Shown: piece by piece, positions 30,869-42,700 of the stretch
Numbering within the stretch: the stretch's first letter is position 1
How the letters are laid out: every line of letters starts with the position of its first letter
Assembly: GCF_026151205.1 (NCBI RefSeq)
Contig: NC_087074.1
Location: 16,937,962 to 17,001,961, forward strand
Source of the DNA: Bolinopsis microptera
Lineage: Eukaryota; Ctenophora; Tentaculata; Lobata; Bolinopsidae
Direction: 5' to 3'
Length of the DNA: 64,000 nt
The notes under the pieces: model-generated
What the model saw: only the letters and a program-made list of their open reading frames with translations
Databases searched by the model: none
Told to the model about the DNA's origin: nothing
Made by a program: the position numbers and the translations under genes

Positions 30869-30997
30869 TTATTCTTTTTCCTTCCTCTTTTCCTTGTCAT
30901 CCCCTTTAGTTTTAAGATTCTTGCTATAAATGGCTACAGCTAACACTATTAATGCTAAGTACCAAACAACAAGTGGGAGGTGGATCGTTGGTACCAT
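30869..30997 (-). CDS. Small single-pass membrane protein, 42 aa
   Basis: A short frame starts MVPTIHLPLVVWYLALIVL, a single hydrophobic helix at about residues 6-24. It continues AVAIYSKN into a strongly basic, Lys/Glu-rich tail (KGDDKEKRKEKE) and TAA. An in-frame TAA lies three codons before the ATG, so the start is fixed unless it is spliced. The form, a short N terminus, one helix and a charged cytosolic or matrix-facing tail, is shared by many eukaryotic membrane microproteins. I cannot assign it to a named family. The clean amphipathic layout in an AT-rich region argues against chance. Confidence 0.5.
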   Translation of the reverse strand: MVPTIHLPLVVWYLALIVLAVAIYSKNLKTKGDDKEKRKEKE

Positions 30998-31419
30998 TAA
31001 ATCGATTTAACACCGCAATTCCAGTCGCAAGCCTGGGACCACTACTAGCATAGTCACAACATCTACAAAGCTGCCATATAGCCTGACTGACAATTTTCTC
31101 GACTGACTGACAATGTTTCTTCTTTTTCCCATTTAGAATACAAAGATTAGTACATTTTAGCTTATGATTAATATTATATTTTTACCTATAGTTTACTTAG
31201 ATTGTCTATTTTACAGTTATAAAATGTCCCGGACTAGCATCACCTGACTTAACCAGAATCGTGCGAAGTCGGCCACTACTAGTTACAGTAAGTATCATCT
31301 CTAACCACTGGTAGAGGTTCCAAAAATTGATATGCGCAATATTTGTATTATATTAGTAATATATACAGTAATATATAGTATATTAGAGATATACATAATA
31401 TATTAGTAATATACTGATA

Positions 31420-32016
31420 TAGTACAGACAGAATAGATCTGTCTGAAAAAATCGATTTCCGACACAAGAGGCTTTCTAAGGATTTTTGAGTTCCATTCGA
31501 TGCCCTTAAAGTTAACGGCAGACAAACTTTTCCAAACTTTTCCACGTGTCTTGAGGCCACATTTGCCACTTTTTCCCACCTTTCTTGTTTGTCGAATATC
31601 TTTAGTTGTGAACATCATAGAAGGTTGCAGATTAATCGAGGGTGTTTATCTTATCAACGAGAAAAACGTTTGTGATGACAACTTTCACGTCAGACAATCA
31701 AATAATTGGATAATTACTAATTACCTAATTACCAAAAGTCAAAATGATCGGAATCGCTTTAAACACGAAGAAAAGTAGTTTTTAGACAATTTTTCACTTC
31801 CAAATATTTTTTGAGACTGAGAAAAAAATTCGTCAAAAGTGATCAAATTGCATGAAACGTGGAGCAAAATGCTTTTCGGATACACTTTGCGAATTTGTCG
31901 TTTCGGGAAGTTTGGAAAAGTTAAGGGCATCGAATGAAATTCAAAAACGTCAAAAATCCTTAGAAAGCTTCTTGTGTCAGTAAATCGATTTTTTTCAGAT
32001 GGATCTGTCTGTACTA
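31420..32016. mobile_element. TA-flanked element with inverted repeats of about 90 bp
   Basis: GTACAGACAGA at 31422 is inverted at 32014 (TCTGTCTGTAC), with TA outside each end. Longer inverted blocks follow, such as AAAAAATCGATTT, TTTCTAAGGATTTTT and CATTCGATGCCCTTAA with their complements at 31915-31995. It contains no coding frame I can support. It ends about 55 bp before a splice acceptor and 116 bp before the ATG of the ARM-like gene. Confidence 0.75.
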
Positions 32017-32131
32017 ATAGTATAAATAAATTTTACAATCCGTCTTTATCAACATTCGCAACATTTTCAGGAGAATAGAGTTCACCAACTGAAGAGAAAG
32101 GACGAACGAACCCCTAGGGCTAGACATAAAA

Positions 32132-32731
32132 ATGGACAAAACCGGACAAAACATTAAGTTTCCAATAAAGGGTAAACTCTGCTCGGTGGAGGAAATATCC
32201 GAACTTGCTGTTAAGATACGTGCCGTTCCTGAAGATGAGTATTATAAATTTAATTTTCCATATGTCACAAAGCGGATTCTTAGCACAGAGTTCCTCAGTG
32301 TGTTTGTTGATTTGTACAGCACGAATGAGGACATACAATTCAGACGAGATGCAACCCTGCTGCTGAAAGGGATATCTAAATACGGTGATCACAGCAAGGA
32401 GGGAAGTTTTAAAGAGCTAGTAGATCGTGGGATAACGAAACTTATCTTGAGTGAGTGTGAAGATTCAGATGATGCTGATCTGATGACGAATATTGTAACA
32501 GTTTTAAGACATGTTTCATCGGCACAAAATTTTGCTCTTTTGCCTTGCCTTGCTTTAGATGGTCTGTACGGCAAACTGTTTGACCTGCTGACTACCTGGA
32601 AAACTAATGATGACATCGTTGCGATCCTCCTTGCTGCGTTTACACAGATATGTTTCCTTGAGATGGAACCAAGCAAGGATAATGACCTACAAGATTCATG
32701 TTATGGGCTCCTCAACCAAATCACTATTTAG
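32132..32731 (+). CDS. ARM/HEAT-like helical repeat protein, 199 aa
   Basis: A single open frame codes for an acidic helical protein. Its leucine-rich helix pairs look like armadillo/HEAT repeats: FVDLYSTNEDIQFRRDATLL at about residues 60-80, LVDRGITKLILSECED, ADLMTNIVTVLRHVSS and DDIVAILLAAFTQICFLE. Such repeats form protein-binding solenoids; the partner here is unknown. The ATG context AAAATGG is favourable. An acceptor-like TTTTCAG at about 32071 suggests a spliced 5' untranslated region, leaving the coding part in one exon. About 199 aa would give only three or four repeats, short for the family. ATTAAA near 32775 could serve as the polyadenylation signal. No specific orthologue is recognised. 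Confidence 0.6.
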   Translation: MDKTGQNIKFPIKGKLCSVEEISELAVKIRAVPEDEYYKFNFPYVTKRILSTEFLSVFVDLYSTNEDIQFRRDATLLLKGISKYGDHSKEGSFKELVDRGITKLILSECEDSDDADLMTNIVTVLRHVSSAQNFALLPCLALDGLYGKLFDLLTTWKTNDDIVAILLAAFTQICFLEMEPSKDNDLQDSCYGLLNQITI

Positions 32732-32734
32732 ATC

Positions 32735-34030
32735 GGTGATTTGAAACGTAGAGTACCATTAAATTTACTTAAATATTAAAATGAATACTTAAAAATAGTC
32801 AAATAGTTCCACAGCCGCTGTGTGCTGAGTATTACAAAACGGCTTTCTACGAAATCTTTTAAAAAACACTGTTTGCAAAGTGCTACTACTGTCTTCGACG
32901 TTTACGTCGTTCGTCGTCGCACAGGGAAATGCTTCCTTAAATCTGCTATCTCAAGATCTGAAAACATTACCATACTAATTTTATGACACTATATTTCTTA
33001 TAATTGACCTGGTCCACAGATACAACAACAACATTTAACAACGTCGAACATATATGTCAAGAAATTAAAGAGAACTTCCGATAATGTGGATTACAACGGT
33101 TAGCGCACGGTTACCTCGTAGTAATAACTGGATCAAGATTGCCTCAACAATCTCGGAATTTGAAACGTAAGACCCAATGCTGGTATTTTTCAAGCTCCGA
33201 TGTGCGGTCAACCAAGTTCTTTTTTTCTCCTCCAGGCTTAAATGGATGCCACACTCCTGTGACCAAAGATAATATTAAGCAAAATATAAACGATAAAGTC
33301 CCTCTCTATGTTATATTATTATGGCACTATTACTGTAATTTCATTCCTCGAACGAAGTGATCTCAAACACTAACCATGCCACTTTATTAACAGCGATTGT
33401 TCAATTTTATACTTTTTATTACACTAATATACATTTAATGCAACTTTATTTTCCACCTGAAGTTAAATAAGATTATAACCAACCTTTATTAACACGGCAA
33501 GTTAATAAACCAAAATCTGCCATATATTCGACGGCGCAAAATACTCAAAAATCTGGCCAAATTTGCTGTTATTATATTGGACTGATCCATATAAGCTTGT
33601 GTTATTCGTTATATTGTATGAGTGGTCGTTTTCAATATCCCACCACGTGGGTATTCTTTCCGGTTATAGTCATTCCCGCTCATGCTAAGTTATAAGTAAT
33701 TTGGTTATCTTTTTGCAACTGTTAACAATTTGTCAATATGTTGAATTATGATTCATGGATAAAGCAATATAATTAAAAAAACAATTGGAAATGCCATAAC
33801 AATATAGTAACCTCGATAAACCACTTTCATGATCTCCATGCAGCAGTGCAGTGTGCGTGTTTCATAGGCAAAACTTAAGTAAATAGTAACGATTTAAACG
33901 TTTTCCCCTGTCAGCACGGTATATCAAGATTTTATGTATATGAATCTCCCAAGAGAACCTATATCGGCCATATCGGCTTGGAATCTAGGAACATATATAA
34001 CCTTCGATATTACACGCTATCTTGTTGTCC
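32735..34030. other. Gene-free stretch
   Basis: This is 3' of the ARM-like gene. A short CGTCGTTCGTCGTCG run occurs near 32900. No coding exon is supportable. Confidence 0.4.
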
Positions 34031-34044
34031 AACTTTGTATCACA

Positions 34045-34220
34045 CCAACACTACACTACCACTACACTACACTACACACACTCACTACACTACACTTCAA
34101 ATGCACTACACTACAACACACACTACTCTAACACATACACTACACTACACTACACTACACTACACTACACTACACTACACTACACTACACTACACTACAC
34201 TACACTACACTACACTACAC
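34045..34220. repeat. (ACTAC)n pentanucleotide array
   Basis: Degenerate at the left and regular CTACA units from about 34136 to 34220. Frames through it are artefacts. Confidence 0.95.
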
Positions 34221-34229
34221 CTATATGAA

Positions 34230-35680
34230 AATTATAAAATAATTAATAAGGTCATAAACCGATTCGGTTCAGTACAGTCTATACTATAACGTTGTATTAG
34301 AGAATAATATACACTCAAACCTCCATTTTGTAACCAGGCCCCAATGAACAGAATCCCCAATTTGGCACTTTTATTCATTTACTCAAAACCACGGTGAATT
34401 GAGGTTTACTGTATTATATGGCATCGTGTTCGCTAGTATTTAAAAACAGAGAAAATAAGCGTCCCAAAAAAATTTATAGATTCACAAACTGGATTTAGAT
34501 GATTCCAGCTAACACGGGATCTAATGTAGGATTTCATTAGATCAACCATAATCACGATATCACGATTAGTTAGACTGTCTATTCTTTTTGGGACCCTATA
34601 GTTCATTCATTAAAAAACCACCCACCCAAGCCAAGTGGAGGCCGATCTACCGTTTGGGGCTCACGCTTAATCTTGGTGGGGTGGTGTGGTTGTGGTGGTA
34701 AAGCCAACAAACCCCATTTTTAACAACTTCAAGATTCTGACCATCTCGTTAGTAAACTTCAAGCCTTGGAAACCCAATCAACTCCGAACAACTAGGAACC
34801 ATCTGATACATTCCCCGACAACCTAGGACCCTCTGGAGATACAAGCACTGGACACAAGGCGAGAAACCCAACCAGCTTTTCTTTTCAAAAGTTGATGTTA
34901 TCGTTAAATAATAAAGTTATTAGAATTTGCTGTTGATGAAACACATTTTTATTTTCACTATTTTCAGTGAAAAACTTGAATTTTATTTATCTTTTGGCTT
35001 AGCTTCTAACTTACTCATAGCTTCTAACAGCTATGAGAACCATGGTTACCAACGGTGTCGAATTCCTGTATGTATTAGATCGATATTCATTTTTAGAGAG
35101 AACAGATTCCTTATCATGATAGCGTCATTTTATATTTATTTTGGCATTAGATTTTGCTACCGTCATATTTGGATTATATCTGCTTTAGGGGAGGGAACAG
35201 GAATATGGGGTCATGTTTGTAGATTCTGATTGCCTAGAAAATGTAAAACTAATATCTGAATGGAAAATGCAAACATACAAACCAATTTCATTCATGCTGA
35301 AAGGGGCTATGATTATTTGACTCCAATATTTTAAACCTATGTTTGTAAAATTTAGGATGCCCCCCCCCCCTCCCCTCCCCCGCATTAGAATTCTTCAGCC
35401 GCTACTACATGATAACTTTAAATAACTTGGCTGCTACATCCCTTATCTGACTGTAAGCATACCTGCTTATCCGTGATATTTTGGTAGTGACATTTCCAGA
35501 CCCCTCAAATTAAACAAGTGGCTACCCTTTAAATTAAGTAAAAACTTTTCATTGTGCTGCCTCTAATAGTGTGTAATTAAATTTCTACTAGTGAGTTAGG
35601 AGAGAAAGATATCTTGTGTTTATTATTGTTATGGTAGCTGATGATTTTTATTTTGTTTTCATCTAAATAGTGTTTACTTG
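34230..35680. other. Gene-free stretch with one doubtful frame
   Basis: A 100-codon plus-strand frame at 34927-35229 is hydrophobic and aromatic-rich, but has no domain or splice support and I do not call it. A poly-C patch lies at 35360-35383. Confidence 0.35.
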
Positions 35681-35688
35681 ATGGTATT

Positions 35689-35755
35689 CCCCCCCCCCCT
35701 GGCCCCCCCTCCCCCCCTCCCCCCCCCCCCCCCTCCCCCCCCCCCCCCCCCTCTC
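35689..35755. repeat. C-rich homopolymer block
   Basis: Sixty-seven bases of almost only C with scattered T. It may have been shortened or lengthened in assembly. Confidence 0.9.
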
Positions 35756-36085
35756 CCCGATATGAACAAAAAGAATCTGTAGAGAGTAGCCACAACTGAA
35801 CGGTCAGGAAGACGTGCCACTAAAATGACACTTGAAAAAACAGCCCAACTCAGACTGCAGACGCTCCCACTAAATCGCTCGCCCAAATTTTTGAAAATTC
35901 TTGTGAAAAGACCCTGAGGGTATATGAAACTGAAAGTAATCTGGATCGGTGCAAATCCGTAAAAACCCAAGACACAGGACAATTTTTGGGCGAATTAGTA
36001 AGATTAAGACTATAATAAGGCCCAACTTAGAGTTAGACGTTCAGTTGACCACAAGACCGGCCTAGCTCTCCCAGACACCAGAGGT

Positions 36086-36190
36086 CCTTGTCATACGTTG
36101 TATGACCCGCCGCACACGAAGTGCGCGGCTCCCCCTGTATCGTCGAAGACGATACAGGGTGAAGCGACAGTGGGGGTCACCACGTGATAC
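36086..36190. repeat. Family C start fragment
   Basis: Begins CTTGTCATACGTTGTATGAC and runs through GGCTCCCCCTGTATCGTCG, matching the left part of 24052-24281. Confidence 0.7.
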
Positions 36191-36982
36191 AAAGAGGTCC
36201 CTCAGGGATATATTTTGAAACAACCAAAAGATTAAAAATTCGCTGTTTAAAGCGCACTCATGTGCCCAGATTGTTAACGGGTGATACTCGTAAAATATTT
36301 GTTTCAACGAGTCTCACGTCCTGCATGGTAGGTTATAAACCTACAACCAGATTGCAGATATTAAAAAAAAGGCAAAACGTGAACCAAAGATCGCGCGATC
36401 GAGAACTAGAAGATGCAGACAAATGTCGAACGTATGACAAATGTATAATGTATTTTTTAAAACATCAACCCAACTGAATTTCACAATTTTGAATTAATGT
36501 AGACCTTCACCTAACCATGTGCATTCGCGCAACTGTAGCGCGATGCGTTACTGCGCACTCAATTTTGACCATTGTTAATGATCTGGCCCGGCGCGCGCTA
36601 CATTTCGAGAAGAAAGCGGCGCGCGCTACTTCGAAGAAATTTAGACGAGTAACATCCGTCAAACTCAATTATTATGCTTCTCGCAACCACCTCGCTAGAT
36701 CGGCGAAATGCGCTACTGGGCCTCGCTGAGCTACAATGAATTGACACGATGTCAATCCTTCGCATCTCGCCGATCTGCATACGTGGTTGCTTGTAGCGCG
36801 ATGTGTTACTGTGCCGCGCCGCGCACTCAATAAGGCTTCTCACAGCGACTGGCTAGATCTGGCAAGTTCGGCGAAATGCGCTACTGTGCTGCGCCGAGCT
36901 GCCATGAATTGACATCGTCAATTAAGTGGATGCGAGAAGCTGCGCGGCGCGGCCCGGTAGTGCATCGCGCTACAATGACATT

Positions 36983-37124
36983 TGCTTTATCCAGAGCCCT
37001 TGCGCTTGAAGTAGCGCGCGCCCGCCTCACGGTGAAACAAGCGCGCCCGAAGTGGCGCGAAAGCACATGGTTAGGTGAACAATGACATCGTCACTTAACA
37101 AGCGCAATGGCTCTGGATAGAGCA
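36983..37124. mobile_element. MITE family B, copy 2
   Basis: TGCTTTATCCAGAGCCCTTG is inverted at 37105-37124. It has the same layout as 23877-24027, including the internal GTGAAACAAGCGCG. Confidence 0.75.
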
Positions 37125-37137
37125 ATATGTTGATTAC

Positions 37138-37466
37138 TGAGCCGCGCTCAGCCTGTCATTCCGCCAAATCTTTATTAATGTTTATAAACATAATAGCCTG
37201 GGGTCCCCAGGTAATATGTTGACGGATGTTACTCATCTAAATTTCTTCGAAGTAGCGCGTTCGTTACTGGGCCGCGCTCAGCCTGTCATTCCGCCGAATC
37301 TCTATTATGAACATAATAGCCTGAGGTCCCCAGGTAAGCGCGTTCGCCGCTTTCTTCTCGAAATGGCCCGAGGCAAGTGCTATTACCTGGGGACCCCAGG
37401 CTATCATGTTCATTAACATAGAGATTAGGCGGAATGACAGGCTGAACGCGGCCCAGTAACAAATGC
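37138..37466. repeat. Inverted triplet of a 65-bp unit
   Basis: A unit beginning near CGCGCTCAGCCTGTCATTCC and ending near AATAGCCTGGGGTCCCCAGG appears directly near 37142-37213 and 37275-37336, and inverted near 37383-37455. A diverged copy sits at 23692-23758. Confidence 0.75.
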
Positions 37467-38170
37467 TACTGCTACAGTGGGGTGACATATGTTTTCGTCA
37501 CTTCTGAATGCGCGCATTTTAGCGCGCGAGTTTGCGTGCACGTCACGTGATATTGTTAGCAGTGAGTGTAATCACGAGTCTGGAGAATTTAGTATCATTA
37601 TCGTGATCAAACCCCTTATTTATGGGCCTGCCAGTCTCTTCTGAAGCACGAATGAACTTAATTTCTACTGTCCGAGAAAAGTTCAGAATTTTCTCTAAAC
37701 ACCCATTTTTGAATTTTTTAAATCGGTGGTCCTGAAGCGGAGTTATCAGTTATGGTTCAATGAAGATTGTTAGTTTAACGCTGTTTGTATTGTCATTATC
37801 AGAAGTGACGAATTTATAATAAAACAAAAATTTTTCTAAAAATTTGGTACCCAAAAATTATATTAACTGTTGTAGCAAAATCAAATTAAATGATTTAATC
37901 GATATTCAATTTAAACGGTTATTTACATTTTCAGTTTATAAAAGTTGTATTTCCCTTTTTGCGTGAAGCGCGCGCTGGGCAGCCGTCTCTTATACTTTTG
38001 AAATAAAACGTGTATCAAATTTTCAGCTTGAAATTTAATCATTAATTGCATCGGCTATTTTTGTTTATTTTATACATGAACATATATTACCCAATTACTG
38101 CTATTTGTTGCTATATTTGCTTGTATCACGTCGTGGCCCCCCATTGTCGTTTTACGTTACCCTGTAGACT

Positions 38171-38354
38171 TGTAGCGCGATGCACTACTGGGTCGCGCGC
38201 GCATCAAATAATGCTTCTCGCAACCACCGTATGCAGATCGGCGAGATGCGAAGGATTGACATCGTGAATCAACCTGTAGACTGTAGAGTTTCAACGATAC
38301 AGGGGGAGCCGCACACCCGATCGTGCGCGTGGCGGGTCATACAACGTATAACAA
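38171..38354. mobile_element. GC-rich dispersed repeat family C, copy 2 (inverted)
   Basis: Reverse complement of 24052-24281 over most of its length: starts TGTAGCGCGATGCACTACTG and ends near GGGTCATACAACGTATAACA. Confidence 0.8.
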
Positions 38355-38540
38355 AAGTTTGCGATGTATAGATTTCAGAATTCTCAAAGATTATCAAGTA
38401 CTTGGAGGACTTCGCCGCTTCGACGCGCCGCGCAAACTAGCATTCTCGCCTCCTGGCTAGATCGTTGCTTTGTTAATTCGCAAATCAAATCAAAATATAA
38501 TGACACAAACATCATCACACATCATCAAAAATGGCTCTTT

Positions 38541-38828
38541 CTAAATCGCTCGCCCAAACCGTAATAACAATTTCAACTTTTGCGCGTCTCCTAAATGCGC
38601 GTTAGTTATCTGTGATAATTTAGCACCGGCGAACCACATGGTCTGCCGGTGTATAGAATAACTAAATAAGGTGTTATTAAGGATAGACGTTAACTGATAT
38701 TGAAGCAAAATACTGAGGATATATAGAACCAGCGCAGCACTCCTGACAGCCAAACCAATATTGCAATTTATCCAATGCGAAAATACGCATTAACAGTTAA
38801 ATGAAAAAAGTTTGGGCGAGCGATTTAG
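38541..38828. mobile_element. MITE-like unit with 17-bp inverted repeats
   Basis: TAAATCGCTCGCCCAAA at 38542-38558 is inverted at 38811-38827. It lies directly against the 3' end of the CR1-like LINE. Nothing between the ends is coding. Confidence 0.6.
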
Positions 38829-38834
38829 TGAGCG

Positions 38835-39786
38835 CGGAGGATTACACATAAGATATTCATTGTGCTTCTCTTTATTAGTAGCATAATTTAATCCCTCAAT
38901 CTTTCCTAATACTTCGTCCGAAACATACCAAAAATGACTGTCATTTACAGATCCGTTAAAAATAGTCTCTTTTTTGAAAGCCTCTAATCTCATTTTAAAA
39001 CTTAACACAGTCCCACAATTCTTGACATCCGAGGGGAGTTTGTTCCAATATGGTCTCACCCTCTCCGGAAGAAAAGAACTGTGGACTTTCTTCATTTTAC
39101 TGCTACTTTTACTGCATCTACTGTTTGATACAACATTAAGACCAGATCTGCTCATACTGAACAAACCAGCTCCGTAGTTGGCCAAACCACTTATCATTTT
39201 AAAAGATTCAATGAGGTCCCCACGTATTCGCCGCTCTGCCAGCGTTGTTAAATTGAGGATTTCCAGTCGACGACTGTATGGAAGAGTACCCACCTCGTCA
39301 ATCAGACGGGTAAACCGCCTCTGGACGCTCTCCAGCTCCAAGATGATCCCCCAACTTCCATGAGCCGCAACTGGACTCCACAATTGAACACAATACTCTA
39401 AATGGGGTCTTATCAAAGCTTTGTAAATGGATATCATGTCATCACAGATTTTTCCCTGATAATCAGATTTCTAACAATCCAACATATCATTCTGTTGGCT
39501 TTAGATATTGAAGCCTTAATCTGTTCATTCCAAAGCAGAGAGTTATGGGTTATAACTCCCAAGTCTTTTTCCTGTACAGATTCTGCCAATGTAACTCCAT
39601 TAAGAGAATAACTTGATCTTGGGTTATCGTTAACATCTAAATGCATTACTGAACACTTAGTAGGATTAAACTTTAAAAGCCATTTACTCTCCCACATCTC
39701 TAGTTCATTCAGATCATTAACTATAGTTTCATGCTCGGAGGCATTAGCTATAAGCTTAAGATCATCAGCAAATATTTTAACTTTAC
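38835..39786 (-). pseudogene. CR1/jockey-like reverse transcriptase, C-terminal part
   Basis: Resumes at the catalytic motif KIFADDLKLIANASEHETI (about 39786-39730). It continues through the thumb region (DLGVITHNSLLWNEQIKAS, IYKALIRPHLEYCVQLWSP) to a C terminus ending HNEYLMCNPPR near 38835. Around 39434-39441 the frame shifts: VMT-stop overlaps MISIYK, and ATGACATGATATCC looks like ATGATATCC with a 5-bp duplication. With the split and the frameshift, the gene is dead. Confidence 0.85.
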
Positions 39787-42700
39787 TTTTAATGTTATTT
39801 TTTTTTTCTGATATCCTGTCATCACTCCTGGAGTAATGGATATTATATGTTTATTTCAATAAATATAATAATCAATAAATTAGAATAGAAACTTGTCTTC
39901 TTTTCAGCTCACTCTTCTGAAACCTCTTCTCTACATTCTCAGCCTCATCATCAACTTCATTATTTTCATCATCAACATCATCACCCCTGTCTTCATCGTT
40001 GGTGGTGTGTGCAAGATTTAGGTCCAGTTCGTCAACAGGTATTGCTTTCTCATAATACCGTCCTCTGTGTCCTCTCACTGCAATCAATACTGTCTTAAGT
40101 AGCTCAAACCTCAAACGACGTCTTAGATTTGCCATAATGAGGCTTTTGTCCTGGCTGGTCTTGGCTGCCAGAAGTGTTGCTACTCGTTTAAGGAACATGG
40201 TAGCCTGTGGGCCCATACCTCCGGTGGTCGAGAATACAAGGCCATTGCAGGTTCCTTTTTCAATTTGTACACAGCGGTCTCCATATTTCCTTTCTTTCTC
40301 TCTCTCATGCTTGCTGTACATCTTTGCTGGGGTGTTGTGATTAGCGTTGGATTTGGCTCCGGGGTGTAAAACCCTGATATCAAAAAATGCCATCTCCATT
40401 GGTGACCACAAACCTCTAGCTGCTATGTCGAGCCTTGCCCCATCATCCAGGATGGTACCAGGGCGAAGGCTTTCTCCAGTGCATGGCTGGAGTGTGGGCT
40501 CTACAACAACCTCATTACATATTTTTTCAAGAATGCTTGCAACAGTGTCTCTCAGTCGGTTGTGTCTGCTGTTGACAAAGCCTCCTTTCTTGCAAATAAG
40601 AATGTGGTTGTAGGTGTTATCTTTGCCACAAATGCATTTCTTGGCTATGTTGGCAATGGGTAGAGCATATCTCAATGCTATCGCGTCTTTGAACCCTCGC
40701 TTGTTCAAGACAAAGCCGTACTTCTCATAGGGAAGTCCGGTCAGCCAGCTTGATGCACCTTTTTCACATGCATGTGGGATCTTCTCACTGATCGAAGGTG
40801 GAAGATCGTTCATCAGCTGGTTTTTGAGTGACTCATACCTCTTGGCATTAGACAGGCTAATGGCAGACTTGACTGCTTTCCCAGCCTCTCTGTTGGTATT
40901 GAGAGTGGTGTGTTGCTTCAGGATGTGGTCTGTAAGCTGCTGGTTAGCCATGAGTGAGTTCTTGTACTCATTATCAGCGATTTCTACTGGATTGATGATA
41001 GCTAGTCCACCTAACTTGGCTGGGAGGGAGAACAGGCTGCGCTCAAAGTTGGACCTAATTGTGTGTCCTGTCATGTTGGGAATGAGCAAATTCCTGATCT
41101 TGTCCTCAATGGGCTGCAAGTTCACTGCTATGTCAGGGGTGGTCCTCATCAGGAAAGACCATCTGCGGGAGGAGCCATAAACAAAAGCGGCGTAAGCAAG
41201 GTGTGGCTCATGCTGTGCAATTGATGCCAATCCCTCGATCTCTTCTATCCATTCGGCACATTTGGCTTGGATGAACTTATTCTTTCCAGACTCAGTACCA
41301 ATAAAGGAACCCAGGTAACGGCATCCTTCGGTGGTGATGTTAAGGTCGGGGAAGAGAGACTTGGCTTCCTCTTGATACTCCTCTTTAACTATAAGCCAGG
41401 TCTTGGAAGGTTTGGGAAAATAGCCATAAACGGGGCCAGATGCCTGTAGGGTATCCCACCAAATCTTCAGGGCTTTAAGCCTTCCTGCTGCTCCAGAATC
41501 ATCTGCAAACCATATGTGTTTAGCAGCTTTGTTGGAGGGCTTATTTACCTCCGGAGTCCTATCTGGAGTTGTATCTGGCGGTGTCTCAATCTTATTATTC
41601 TCCTCTGGAGGCTTCTGGGGAGGTTTCGTGTTCTCACAGACCACGGGAGAGATATCTGGTGGCTCTGTGGGGAGTTTGTCCATAAGGGGCATCAGGCTAC
41701 AGGAGTAAAATGCAGAAGCACAGTTATCCCCCTGAGTAGTACCCTCTTGGGATAAAATAAACAATCCCTTGGAGTTTGGTATGTACAGTTTTGCTGCTTT
41801 TCTGTAGGTATTAACAAGATATTTATACAGCTCGGGACACATCACACTTGTGTTGTGGAGGGCAACTCTCCGGTTTAAACGGTTGAAGGCATTATCTGCA
41901 TCAACCAGAAGGATACCGTGAGTGTCATCATCTTCATACATAGTTCTAAGAGCATGAATAGCAGCTTCTACTCCACCTTCTAGGCCTGCTGACGCTTGAA
42001 GCGGTGCAGTGGCTGCTAGGATCTCTGGTTTAAGCAGAGTAGTAACTGACTTGCCGATTATTCGGCGGAGAACTTCACCGATCCCTATTGGTCTAACACC
42101 GGGCTTCTTGTCCAAAGGAATGAGGCGACAAGATATGAAGGATGCTAGGGGATCAGGGTCGACTAATTCAGTGCAAAGTTTCCTGGTTAGTAAGGCAACT
42201 GATTCACATAGTTCAGCACCACATGTCTTGAATGACTTAGAGCAAAGGATACGTTGCCAGCCATCAGAATCTAAGCCAGAGGGGCCAGCTGATCCATTGG
42301 TGTTCTTTGCTGCCTTCTGGATTGCTTCAATATCTATGTTTTCGAATATAACATTGTCTACTTTTTCCAGGCCCACCTTGCTGAGTAGACTGCTTACAAG
42401 GAAGGACTCTTCAGGCTGTGGGTCAGGATGTTTGCTCTCTAGCAACTTGATAGTTTCTGGTGTTGGCTCTAGGAGGCCCCCAGCTTTATTTGTCACCCAT
42501 CTGAGCGCTGCTGACACCTTTCCTTGAAGCATGAGCTTGGAGAATACTTTGTGTGTATGTTGGGGAGTAAACTTGCTTGATGTTATACGCTTCTGAATAG
42601 CTTTACCTTCTTTGATGAGGCCCTTGATGTCCCCTTTTTCCCAAAGTTTGAGGCGATCTTCAAGATGTCTGACGTGGTCCTTTGTTTTGGATCGTTTGGA

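Larger units (their letters stand above)
36530..37466. repeat. GC-rich patchwork of nested small repeats
   Basis: Multiple copies of TGTAGCGCGATG...TTACTG, GACATCGTCAAT and GCCTGTCATTCCGCC occur in both orientations, mixed with partial units of families B and C. Base composition is far more GC- and CpG-rich than the surroundings. No gene is supportable; the open frames follow the repeats. Confidence 0.75.
35868..38830. repeat. Three copies of a 17-20-bp transposon-end motif
   Basis: CACTAAATCGCTCGCCCAAA at 35868-35887 is inverted at 38811-38830, and CTAAATCGCTCGCCCAAA occurs directly at 38541-38558. The inner pair encloses a 290-bp MITE-like unit; the outer pair encloses 2.96 kb of GC-rich repeats. 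Which pairing is the real element cannot be decided from one window. Confidence 0.6.

Noticed and set aside
34927-35229. 100-codon plus-strand hydrophobic frame
   Set aside because: AT-rich aromatic composition without domain, splice or start support; likely chance.
36598-37488. Several 60-80-codon frames in the GC-rich repeat block
   Set aside because: Low stop frequency from GC richness; sequences follow repeat units rather than protein-like conservation.
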